Origin: CAZMZW01 sp963802275 | GTDB lineage: Bacteria; Chloroflexota; Anaerolineae; Anaerolineales; Anaerolineaceae | Assembly (NCBI GenBank): GCA_963802275.1 | Contig: CAWDIB010000002.1 | Coordinates: 1 to 18,006 of the forward strand | DNA length: 18,006 nt | Direction of reading: 5' to 3' | Shown: in pieces, positions 8,048 to 14,780 of the stretch | How the letters are laid out: every line of letters begins with the position of its first letter | Numbering within the stretch: the first letter of the stretch is position 1 | Translations under genes and position numbers: made by a program | Notes under the pieces: generated by a model | What the model saw: the letters and a program-made list of their open reading frames with translations, nothing else | Told to the model about the DNA's origin: nothing | Databases searched by the model: none

Positions 8048-8132
8048 GGATTACCATCCACATTTCCAGGGGGGCAAGGCTGCCATCCGTCATGTAAACA
8101 TCCAGAAATTCCGGATGCGTCGTCAATGCCAT
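8034..8132 (-). pseudogene. 32-codon truncated reading frame joined to the lysozyme remnant
   Basis: An ATG at 8132-8130 with AGGAAAG about five bases upstream begins MALTTHPEFLDVYMTDGSLA, and the frame stops after VIRVQR at 8034-8036, where the lysozyme remnant starts in another frame. It looks like the first codons of a lost gene, fused by a deletion to the lysozyme tail. No family is recognised. A real 32-residue peptide cannot be excluded. Confidence 0.3.
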
Positions 8133-8357
8133 GGCACTTTCCTACTTTTTTTTTAAACTGATGGAAGATGGCAAAGGCATCATTGAAATGAACAGACCAT
8201 CCCTCAGTAGCGGAAATTAGAACAACATTCACCATACTTTCCAGGGAAGCAAATAATTACGCATGCGCGGAGAAAGCTTCCCCCTCCTGGTGGTAGATCC
8301 CGGTAATTTCAATATGGGAGCCGACCATTCGCACTGTATTTCTGTTTCATCAATTAC
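8133..8357. other. Decayed intergenic stretch
   Basis: No intact gene. On the minus strand there are short protein-like pieces: MVGSHIEITGIYHQEGEAFS ending in TAA at 8257-8259, then in the same frame MVNVVLISATEGWSVHFNDA from 8235, which runs into a nine-A tract (about 8147-8156). These may be relics of one gene. I do not recognise the family. Confidence 0.35.
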
Positions 8358-8386
8358 TTGTAATTCATCTATGGCGTATGTATAAT
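8358..8386 (+). promoter_or_regulatory. Sigma70-like promoter of the second diguanylate cyclase
   Basis: TTGTAA (8358-8363), a 17-base spacer, and consensus TATAAT (8381-8386). The expected transcript start near 8393 leaves a leader of about 165 bases before the ATG at 8560. Confidence 0.55.
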
Positions 8387-8392
8387 AATCTT

Positions 8393-8559
8393 ACCTAATA
8401 GACCACTGTTTGGAAGCACTGACCAGCCATATTAAAGGGATATCGCCTGGAGTGTTGTTGTGGTTATCCCATATTGGGTAGCCCTATCCCCTATCCCTGT
8501 GGCATAGCATTACATAGGTTAATTGAATTTGTGAATGCTTATTAAGGAACCTCAGCCAT
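8393..8559 (+). other. Long 5' leader with GGGATA/TATCCC pairing potential
   Basis: GGGATA at 8437-8442 can pair with any of three TATCCC copies at 8465-8470, 8485-8490 and 8492-8497, and GGG at 8476-8478 with other C runs. Such mutually exclusive pairings could form a regulatory leader, but no known riboswitch motif (including the c-di-GMP GEMM cores) is recognised. AAGGA at 8544-8548 is the ribosome binding site. Confidence 0.3.
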
Positions 8560-9501
8560 ATGAAAAGCACAAATAAAAAAACCGAAACTGATCCTTCCTT
8601 CTTCGAAAGGGATAGAACACGACACATTGCAGCGTTAAACCATCTCCCGAAACATGCCAACTTGATCTTTCAATCACTGTTCGAATGCTGCCAGGAAGGC
8701 ATTCTCGTCGTGGATGGGGAAACAGGAGAGGTTCTCATTGCCAATCCATTCTTCTTCTCGATGACGGGATGCCCTCGGAAGGATGTGCTACACAAGAAAC
8801 TGTGGGAGATTGCCCCTCTGAACAAGATAATCTCTAAACAAGAGGAATTCTTTGACTTATTTTCTCAAAAATTCGTTCATCAGGATAAGCTGACCATTCA
8901 AACCATGGATGGGTCACCGCTTGATGTTGAATTTCTTAGCCACCTTTTTCCTGTGCTGGGTAAAAAAGTACTGTGCTGTAATGTGCGCGACATCAGCGAA
9001 CGCATCAGGGCAGACCAGCGGTCGGATTTCATTCGCAACCATGACCCACTAACCAATTTATACAATCGCGGTTATTTTGAAGAAGAGCTGCATCGGCTGG
9101 AAAAGAGTCGGCAATACCCGATCAGTATTTTCATGCTGGATGTGGACAACCTGAAGCAAATCAACGACCGCCAGGGACACCTGGCCGGGGATGAAACCCT
9201 GCGACAGACGGCGCAGTTAATAAAAGCATCTTTCCGAGAGGAAGATATCCTGGCCAGGATCGGCGGGGATGAGTTCGCCGTGCTGCTGCCCAATACCCAT
9301 GCCCAAATCGCAGAAGGGATGCGCAACCGGATTTGTTCAACCCTTGACCACAACAACCAAACCCATGCAAACCTGCCCTTTTCTCTTTCCCTCGGTTTTG
9401 CAACCAGCGAGGAACCCTGTTCGCTTTTTCACCTGTTAAAAGAAGCGGATGCACGTATGTACCAACATAAACGCAGCAAAATAGCAAATGTCTCCGTATA
9501 A
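8560..9501 (+). CDS. PAS-GGDEF diguanylate cyclase, copy 2
   Basis: Cyclic di-GMP synthase of 313 residues, paralogous to the protein at 6809-7783. A PAS domain spans about residues 36-150 (LFECCQEGILVVDGETGEV to RDISERI), and GGDEF about 155-308: HDPLTNLYNR at 161-170, FMLDVDNLKQIND at 191-203, RIGGDEFAVLLPN at 233-245, with the inhibitory RxxD at R226-D229 (REED). All catalytic positions are kept. Motifs have identical residue numbers in both copies, so there were no net indels from the start through GGDEF, and the ends differ only after the last helix. The PAS cores differ most (Cys-rich FECC and LCCNV here), which suggests different input signals. It is cytoplasmic. A convergent, complete GH25 lysozyme begins 54 bases past the stop. 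Confidence 0.93.
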   Translation: MKSTNKKTETDPSFFERDRTRHIAALNHLPKHANLIFQSLFECCQEGILVVDGETGEVLIANPFFFSMTGCPRKDVLHKKLWEIAPLNKIISKQEEFFDLFSQKFVHQDKLTIQTMDGSPLDVEFLSHLFPVLGKKVLCCNVRDISERIRADQRSDFIRNHDPLTNLYNRGYFEEELHRLEKSRQYPISIFMLDVDNLKQINDRQGHLAGDETLRQTAQLIKASFREEDILARIGGDEFAVLLPNTHAQIAEGMRNRICSTLDHNNQTHANLPFSLSLGFATSEEPCSLFHLLKEADARMYQHKRSKIANVSV

Positions 9502-9555
9502 TCCCTTGGATTGAAGTCACCATCAGAATTTCCCCCCAAACATCATCTTTCATTC

Positions 9556-10566
9556 CTATTCTTCAGGAAAATCCGAGCTGGATGAATCCATTTTTTGATG
9601 GAAATAAATGCTTTCCATGATTTTCTCGATTTTTCTACGCATGGGGTAAAAACCAAGTTTGGCTTGCGATGCTTCCGCAGGCGTTTCGATCAGTTCAATG
9701 TAATTCCCGGTCTTGCCCTTGATAGCGGCATAGCGATTATCACCCAGGTCCGCCCAGTAGGTGTTGAGAATGGCAAAGATAGCCACCACCTCACCGCGGC
9801 GAAGGAGACCAATAACCTTGCCCTGCGATCCGGGTTTGTTGCGAACATTGACCGCACTAACCAATACCCGCCCGCTGCGGATCTCCGGTTTTTCCGGCTC
9901 AGGCTGCGGGTCCGGCACTTGCGGCAGCGGGATGGTTGACCCGGATACTGCCAGTTGCTTCAATTCCTCCATGCTGCGCAGCCAGTAGTTGCCATCCATA
10001 AGCGGCAGACCGGGCAGCTTGAGCCGGTCAGTGAATTGCCACATGACCACATTGGGTTTGATCTTGGGAGAGAGGTCGCCAATTTTGTTGGCATAGCGGG
10101 CAATCCAGAAGAGGGTACCGGGCGGCCAATCCGGATTGCCAGCCTGGCTGACCAGAAAACCGTTGCGGGAGTAGATGATCGGCTGGCGGCCGATGCGCTG
10201 GGTAACCTCGCCAATGAAAGCCACCAGCTGTCGGCCAACCTCTGCTGGCGGTAAACGGTCGGTGTCCTCGGTATCAATGACCGGGGGAAGATGGGGCGGA
10301 TTTTTCAAATAAAGTTCGGCATAGTGGCGTGCCTGTTTGGATGCCCCTGCCGAGGGATGAAAATAATAATAATTACCGCAGAGGATGCCGACTCGCTTGA
10401 GCTCAGTAATATTACGGTCGTGCAGGTTGTCCTTGTAGAGTGGTTTGTTGGGTTTGGTAACCAACACCTCGCCAGCCTTGACGAAAGCGAAGGCTGCGCC
10501 ATTGGTGCGCAGCTTGTCGGCGCTGACCAGCGACTGCCAGTGGGAAAAATCCACACCAAGGATCAA
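9556..10566 (-). CDS. GH25 lysozyme with C-terminal SH3-like domain
   Basis: Glycoside hydrolase family 25 (Chalaropsis-type muramidase), cleaving the MurNAc-GlcNAc bond of peptidoglycan. The catalytic barrel spans about residues 1-210: GVDFSHWQ with D6, YYYFHPSAG at 67-74, and VIDTED with D98 and E100 as the acidic pair, then FWIARYA and VMWQFTD. A Pro/Glu linker (about 212-229) leads to a bacterial SH3-like wall-binding domain (about 231-295, VNVRNKPGSQGKVIGLLRRG). A basic tail and an acidic end follow. There is no signal peptide: the protein starts directly with the first barrel strand, as in many phage and prophage lysozymes. The start is TTG at 10566-10564, chosen because AAAGAGG lies six bases upstream and no ATG fits. 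It needs a holin, lysis or another exit route to reach the wall. A truncated duplicate lies at 7823-8047. Confidence 0.92.
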   Translation of the reverse strand: MILGVDFSHWQSLVSADKLRTNGAAFAFVKAGEVLVTKPNKPLYKDNLHDRNITELKRVGILCGNYYYFHPSAGASKQARHYAELYLKNPPHLPPVIDTEDTDRLPPAEVGRQLVAFIGEVTQRIGRQPIIYSRNGFLVSQAGNPDWPPGTLFWIARYANKIGDLSPKIKPNVVMWQFTDRLKLPGLPLMDGNYWLRSMEELKQLAVSGSTIPLPQVPDPQPEPEKPEIRSGRVLVSAVNVRNKPGSQGKVIGLLRRGEVVAIFAILNTYWADLGDNRYAAIKGKTGNYIELIETPAEASQAKLGFYPMRRKIEKIMESIYFHQKMDSSSSDFPEE

Positions 10567-10614
10567 ATTGAATCCTCTTTACGAATATTAATATATTCCA
10601 TTTTATTCCGCTTG

Positions 10615-10641
10615 CATTTATTTTAGTGTATTTTTTGTCAA
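10615..10641 (-). promoter_or_regulatory. Possible promoter of the lysozyme
   Basis: A consensus TTGACA (10636-10641, minus strand) lies just past the terminator of the upstream operon, but the best -10 candidate, TAAATG at 10615-10620, has a poor 15-base spacer. Confidence 0.3.
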
Positions 10642-10644
10642 GTT

Positions 10645-10676
10645 AAAAAGAAAACTGGTGGAAGCCAGTTTTCTTT
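10645..10676 (-). terminator. Rho-independent terminator of the radical SAM operon
   Basis: A perfect 12-bp stem (10647-10658 with 10665-10676, arm AAAGAAAACTGG) with a six-base loop is followed on the minus strand by TTTTTAAC. It lies about 17 bases past the stop of the last operon gene. Flanking A and T runs on both sides could let it work in both directions. Confidence 0.85.
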
Positions 10677-10692
10677 GAAAAAAAACCAAATC

Positions 10693-11388
10693 CTATTTTG
10701 AAGGTGTCGGCAGGTTCGGCTGCGACACAGAACCCTGGTAGTCACCCTGGTAATACGGCAGGGATGCGGGCAGTTCCTTGACCTTGAGGTATTCGGCAAT
10801 GCGGCCAACCACGTCGCCGGGGATCTTATTGCGTTCAACATTGTAGCCCTCGACGGCATCGTTCCAGTCGGCGCCGCAGGCGTCAATCTTGTTGTACTGC
10901 TCGGAAGCGGTATTCATGGCGGCCAGGACGGGGGCATCGCTGACCGGTGCCAACGGAGCTTCCTGGAAAGCCTGCACAAAGAGGGTCAGTCCATTGCCGA
11001 CCCCATCCGGCAGCGCGCCAGCGTTGGCCAGGGCGCCGAGGTCGAGCTGGTCAACCGGGATGGGATTGCCGTTGGCGTCCTTATAGTTCTTCAACAGGTC
11101 GGCAATCTTGGAACCGGCGCTTTGCAAAGCTTCACGCCAAACCCTAGCTTTATCCACATCCGCCTGCTGATAGTTCTGCAGGAAGGTAGCCTGGGTGTAT
11201 ATGGTACCCATGGCAGTATCCACGCACAGGCGGAAGTTGGATACTTCCTTCTGCGCTTTCTGGTATTTTTCGATCAGCACATGATACTGGCTCACCACAT
11301 CACCAGCCACTTTACCGATGGCGCTGCAGGCGCTAACCAGCAGGGTCAGCACGAGCATTGACACAATAACAATTGAATATTTTTTCAT
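10693..11388 (-). CDS. LemA-like lipoprotein
   Basis: Predicted lipoprotein of 231 residues: basic start, hydrophobic segment, and lipobox LVSAC with the lipidated cysteine at C21. The mature part is helical (YHVLIEKYQKAQKEV, a middle helix with VWREALQSAG, and a C-terminal YNVERNKIPGDVVGRIAEYL). The Y-N-x-x-R-N-x-I-P pattern near the end resembles LemA proteins, small helical-bundle membrane proteins often encoded beside TPM-domain and DUF2207-type proteins. The similarity is partial, so the family name is tentative. It is the last gene of the operon, 53 bases after the TPM-like gene, with AAGGAG about seven bases before its ATG and a strong terminator behind it. It probably sits on the outer face of the cytoplasmic membrane. 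Its molecular role is unknown. Confidence 0.7.
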   Translation of the reverse strand: MKKYSIVIVSMLVLTLLVSACSAIGKVAGDVVSQYHVLIEKYQKAQKEVSNFRLCVDTAMGTIYTQATFLQNYQQADVDKARVWREALQSAGSKIADLLKNYKDANGNPIPVDQLDLGALANAGALPDGVGNGLTLFVQAFQEAPLAPVSDAPVLAAMNTASEQYNKIDACGADWNDAVEGYNVERNKIPGDVVGRIAEYLKVKELPASLPYYQGDYQGSVSQPNLPTPSK

Positions 11389-11441
11389 CTTTTTCTCCTT
11401 TTTTTATTCAATGAAAGATTCACTAAAAACCTATTGCTATT

Positions 11442-12059
11442 CTACTCTGCCGCACCTCCCTCCCCCTGATGCGTTTTCCACAAAGTGCGCAATTTGCCAT
11501 CCACATTGCGGGTGATGGACATCAGCGCGCCGTTGTAGTCCTTCCAGTTGACATAATTGGCGGCTTCCTTGAGCGCCTCGGAATATTCAATAGCGGTATA
11601 CCAGAAAAGCCAGCGCGAAACTTCCAGGGTGACGCTTTGCTGCTCCGGTTTGGCATCCGGGCGGATAAGCCACACCACCGAGCGATTAATGTCCTTCTCG
11701 CCCATTTTAGCCTGGCGCGCCCAGTCACGCAGCCAGATCTTCTCATCATTGGTGGCACCCTTGTCCACCACACCGGCCTGGCAGATGACCGCCACCTCGG
11801 CAATGCCGTCGGTACGCAGTTTTTCAAAGGTCTCATCGGCTATTTTCATCTTTTCCTCGCTTAAATTGCAGCCTTTGTCGATGACCCAGTATCGCCCAAG
11901 AACAGGGAAAGCGGGCTGCCCTTCGCGCGGCCTACCTTCGACGTAAACAAAAGGAGTGGGCGTGACGGTTGGCGCAGGGGTCAAGGTTGGCAGGAAACCG
12001 CAGGCAGATAAAAGCGCCGTAAAGAAAAATGATATTGCCGCCAGCAATTTATTTTTCAT
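11442..12059 (-). CDS. TPM-domain-like lipoprotein
   Basis: Predicted lipoprotein of 205 residues with lipobox LLSAC (C20), then a Thr/Pro-rich spacer (about 23-36) and a globular domain. That domain has a helix (SEEKMKIADETFEKLRTDG), a strand AEVAVICQAG, WLRDWARQAKMG, then the strand SVVWLIRPD and a long C-terminal helical part. This order resembles the TPM (TLP18.3/Psb32/MOLO-1) fold, and LemA/TPM/DUF2207 neighbours are common, so the context helps; the match is divergent and no phosphatase activity should be assumed. The ATG at 12059-12057 lies inside the end of the upstream gene (11-base overlap), which implies translational coupling, with only a weak GGAGCAGGG site. The product should be anchored outside the cell membrane, next to the outer domain of the Cys-tailed protein. 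Confidence 0.65.
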   Translation of the reverse strand: MKNKLLAAISFFFTALLSACGFLPTLTPAPTVTPTPFVYVEGRPREGQPAFPVLGRYWVIDKGCNLSEEKMKIADETFEKLRTDGIAEVAVICQAGVVDKGATNDEKIWLRDWARQAKMGEKDINRSVVWLIRPDAKPEQQSVTLEVSRWLFWYTAIEYSEALKEAANYVNWKDYNGALMSITRNVDGKLRTLWKTHQGEGGAAE

Positions 12060-13203
12060 TACCCTGCTCCGCTTCATTTTTTTTGAGCAGCCCGGAAATG
12101 TCAAATCCCTTGCGGCTGCAACCAGCCCGCCCGCCACCGGCGCAGGCGCAGGCGCAAGCACAAGAAACACAGGCGCAGGAGGAGCCACGCCCGCCAAAGA
12201 GTCCGCTGCCCCCGCCCGAACGGCTGGGAGGAGAACTGCGCGTGCCACTGCCGCCAAAGATGCCGCCGCTGCTGGGTGTGCGTGGGAAGGGGATGATGAC
12301 GGGACCGCCGCCACCAGTGCGCGGGGATCCGATGGTGCCGCCGCCGCGGTAGCTGCGCACCCCACTGGAAATGACCGAAACAATCACCAGGACGATGAAG
12401 ATAAAAAGCAAAATCAGGCAGATGCAGGTCACCAGACTAACGGGGAGAATTCCGCCCAGCAAGGCATTGGATGTTTTCAGTGAGGTTTGATTCATATTGG
12501 ATGCTCCTGATTCATCAGTGGTGGACGTTCCCCCATTGTCTGCATTGCCACCCTGCAATGGGAAGACAGGGGTAGATTGTTTGCCAAAATTGGGGAAAGC
12601 GGTCTGTTCATACAGCAGGTTAATGGTGAATTTCTTACCCGGTTGGAGCGCGGTTTCCCAGACCGCCTGGTTGGCATCGCGCGATTTGGGTTCGGGCGAG
12701 ATAGATTTGAGCTGGGCACTCTCAGCCGGTAAATGCCAAGTCAACTGCAGAAATTCAATCTGGATCTCATCAAACCAGCCGGGGATGAATTGAAAGCCAA
12801 TCTCGCCCTTGGCACTGTCCAAGTGGGCGATGCCCTGCTGGTGGATGCGGAAGGTGACCGTGGCACATTCGTTGGCATTGATGGGGCGGGTCAACATCAC
12901 ATTCACCTTGGTATCAGCGCCTTGATTGGCGGAGCGGACATTACTGGCATCGCCGCTGATATCCATGACCTTGTATTTTTCGTTTGGCATGCCCACAAAA
13001 AAGTCACTGAGCGGACCCAGATCGTTGGAAAGAACGCACCATTTAATGGTATAGGAATTGATCAAACTGCCATCGTCCTGCGGTTGCAAGTCCACGTGGT
13101 ACTCGCGGATGACATCCGTTGCCGTCTGGGCCAGGATCATGGAAGGCAGGCAAAACAGAATGAAGATAATTAAGATCGGCCCGCCGAGTTGATATTTTTT
13201 CAT
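12049..13203 (-). CDS. DUF2207-like membrane protein with Cys-Ala repeat tail
   Basis: Protein of 384 residues. A signal peptide (about 1-25, ending ILAQ) is followed by an outer beta-rich domain of about 200 residues (REYHVDLQPQDDGSLINSYT, then a GWFDEIQIEFLQLTW segment) resembling the start of DUF2207 proteins. A Ser/Thr/Gly/Asn-rich stretch (about 217-245) leads to one strong membrane helix (about 249-279). A Gly/Ser/Arg/Pro-rich region (285-340) leads to a tail with cysteines at 343, 345, 348, 350, 352, 354 and 362, including SCACACACAGGGRAGC. It ends in a charged helix. With a cleaved signal, the tail should lie in the cytoplasm. The ATG overlaps the TGA of the radical SAM gene (ATGA), with AGGAG seven or eight bases upstream, so the two are coupled. 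The tail is a natural candidate for radical SAM modification or metal binding. Which of these applies cannot be seen from sequence. Confidence 0.8.
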   Translation of the reverse strand: MKKYQLGGPILIIFILFCLPSMILAQTATDVIREYHVDLQPQDDGSLINSYTIKWCVLSNDLGPLSDFFVGMPNEKYKVMDISGDASNVRSANQGADTKVNVMLTRPINANECATVTFRIHQQGIAHLDSAKGEIGFQFIPGWFDEIQIEFLQLTWHLPAESAQLKSISPEPKSRDANQAVWETALQPGKKFTINLLYEQTAFPNFGKQSTPVFPLQGGNADNGGTSTTDESGASNMNQTSLKTSNALLGGILPVSLVTCICLILLFIFIVLVIVSVISSGVRSYRGGGTIGSPRTGGGGPVIIPFPRTPSSGGIFGGSGTRSSPPSRSGGGSGLFGGRGSSCACVSCACACACAGGGRAGCSRKGFDISGLLKKNEAEQGNEK

Positions 13204-14588
13204 TGGAGATTCTCCTGCAAGGGGCAGCCCTCGGGTTCGCTTTGGCGCATTTTCAGGCACTGGGGATGATTCCAAATCTCCTCCCAGGATGTTGCGAGCA
13301 GGTTACCAAAACCATCAGGATTATCCAGCCAACTCTGGCAGGCAGTCACCGCCCCATTGGGCATGACCGCCATGTTGGAAAGACAGGCACCGCAAATGGG
13401 ATTGGAGAGCCCGATGCTTTCGAGCTGTTCGCTGGTCAGCCAGCCGGGACTGGTAAAGGTCAGGTCCATACCCAATGATTGTGAAGTCTGATTGGCTTTA
13501 CGCAAAACCTCCAGCAGTTCAGTTGATTCCAGGGCTTCACCGCCCTTGATAAGAGCAGGTGCTTTGCCAGCCGTGATCAAACCGGAACAGGTGACATATT
13601 TCACCCCCAGACTCTTGATGGTTTTCAGTGTGGAGGGATAATCAGCATTGAGTTTGACCAGCGGGGTATTGACGCTGACACTCAAACCGGCTTTGAGGGC
13701 ATTTTGAATGCCCTGCACGGTATGCACCCAGGCGCCCAAACTGCCCACCAACCGGTCATGGATGGCATGGTCATGAGAATAAAGGGTTACCTGCACCCCA
13801 TCCAGGTTGGCCTTTTCCAGGTCGCGGCACAGGTTTGCAGTTAGATTCAATCCGCTGGTGTTCAAACGCGTGACATGCCACTCAGCATGATGGACCAATT
13901 CAACCAGGTCCGCCCGCTGCGTAGGTTCGCCGCCGGTGAAGGTCAGCTGTGGGATGCCGGCCTCACGGCAGCGGTCAATGATGGTCTTCCATTCATCCGT
14001 GGACAATTCTTTATCGATCTTCATACCCGCCTGACTGGCAGCATAACAACCACGGCAGTGCAACGGACATTGCCACTCTTCACCCACCAGCATGGGCGAG
14101 ACGAGCAGGTCCATGCGGTGGGGGGCGGTCATGTTCTTTTTCAATTGGTCAAAGGTCACATTGGTTTGCAGCTTATCAGGAATCGGACCACCATGGGCTA
14201 CCGCGATGAACAGCGACACAATCTCATCAAGGTCTTTTTTGAATGTCTCAGCAGCAACACCGGGGTAAAAGCGGTGCATCTCCTCCACCACCTGGTCAAG
14301 AATCCTTTGCAATAGCTCATCGGAGATGGCCTGACCGGGTTCTGCCTCATGATTCAAGGTGAGCATGAAGGTACGCATCAGGTCCGCCCAGGACGGTCCG
14401 ATGAGAAACATGTGCCAGCCATTGATGAGCACCTGGCTCGGGCTGCGTTTCCACAGGCGCGGTTTGAGTGGAATAAGGTGCACGCGGGTGACGCCCGGGT
14501 CATGCGGGTCAAGGGTGACCTGCACCGGTTCCGTCGCGCGGTCCAGGTGGTACCGTCGGAGAGGAGAAAGAAAATCAATGGCTTTCAA
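13200..14588 (-). CDS. Radical SAM enzyme with SPASM-like C-terminus, candidate maturase
   Basis: Protein of 462 residues that should use a 4Fe-4S cluster and S-adenosylmethionine to make a 5'-deoxyadenosyl radical. The cluster motif CxxxCxxC is C174, C178, C181 (CPLHCRGCYAA), followed by FTGGEP at 217-222 for SAM binding and barrel strands to about 380. The C-terminus has C399, C402, C417, C444 and C455 (ICGACLSNMAVMPNGAVTAC), typical of a SPASM/twitch auxiliary-cluster domain as in peptide-modifying enzymes. The first ~155 residues are not part of the barrel; their end (FYPGVAAETFKKDLDEIVSL) resembles the last helix of PqqD-type peptide-binding domains. The start is TTG at 14588-14586, with AGGAG seven bases before it; no ATG suits. 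It is first in the operon and overlaps by four bases the gene of the Cys-Ala-tailed protein, its likely substrate. Confidence 0.9.
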   Translation of the reverse strand: MKAIDFLSPLRRYHLDRATEPVQVTLDPHDPGVTRVHLIPLKPRLWKRSPSQVLINGWHMFLIGPSWADLMRTFMLTLNHEAEPGQAISDELLQRILDQVVEEMHRFYPGVAAETFKKDLDEIVSLFIAVAHGGPIPDKLQTNVTFDQLKKNMTAPHRMDLLVSPMLVGEEWQCPLHCRGCYAASQAGMKIDKELSTDEWKTIIDRCREAGIPQLTFTGGEPTQRADLVELVHHAEWHVTRLNTSGLNLTANLCRDLEKANLDGVQVTLYSHDHAIHDRLVGSLGAWVHTVQGIQNALKAGLSVSVNTPLVKLNADYPSTLKTIKSLGVKYVTCSGLITAGKAPALIKGGEALESTELLEVLRKANQTSQSLGMDLTFTSPGWLTSEQLESIGLSNPICGACLSNMAVMPNGAVTACQSWLDNPDGFGNLLATSWEEIWNHPQCLKMRQSEPEGCPLQENLQ

Positions 14589-14640
14589 AGATCGGCTCCT
14601 TATTTAGTGAAAGATAAATCTGATGATTACATCATTTTTC

Positions 14641-14670
14641 ATTATACACATCCCATATACGAAAAAGCAA
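14641..14670 (-). promoter_or_regulatory. Sigma70-like promoter of the radical SAM operon
   Basis: On the minus strand TTGCTT (14665-14670), an 18-base spacer, and consensus TATAAT (14641-14646). The transcript would begin about 45 bases before the TTG start and could cover four genes down to the terminator at 10645-10676. Confidence 0.65.
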
Positions 14671-14780
14671 AACAGGGGTTTTGAAGTGTTTGGATTTAAA
14701 ATAGAATCAACCAGTGTCTTTTTAATATGCCAGGCATTTCCTAACCAAATTTTAATCCTTCAAAAAACAGGAGCGTGAAT

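Noticed and set aside
8437..8497. c-di-GMP riboswitch upstream of the second cyclase
   Set aside because: Pairing potential exists but the GEMM conserved cores are not recognisable.
12121..12190. GCGCAG-type short tandem repeat suggestive of a repeat array or microsatellite
   Set aside because: It is explained by codons of the Cys-Ala repeat (TGC/TGT GCC/GCT) in the minus-strand membrane protein.
11956..12483. Plus-strand open frame rich in Ala, Thr and Gly opposite the Cys-tailed gene
   Set aside because: Low-complexity shadow of the minus-strand gene; no ribosome binding site and the opposite strand has clear signal peptide, membrane helix and operon overlaps.
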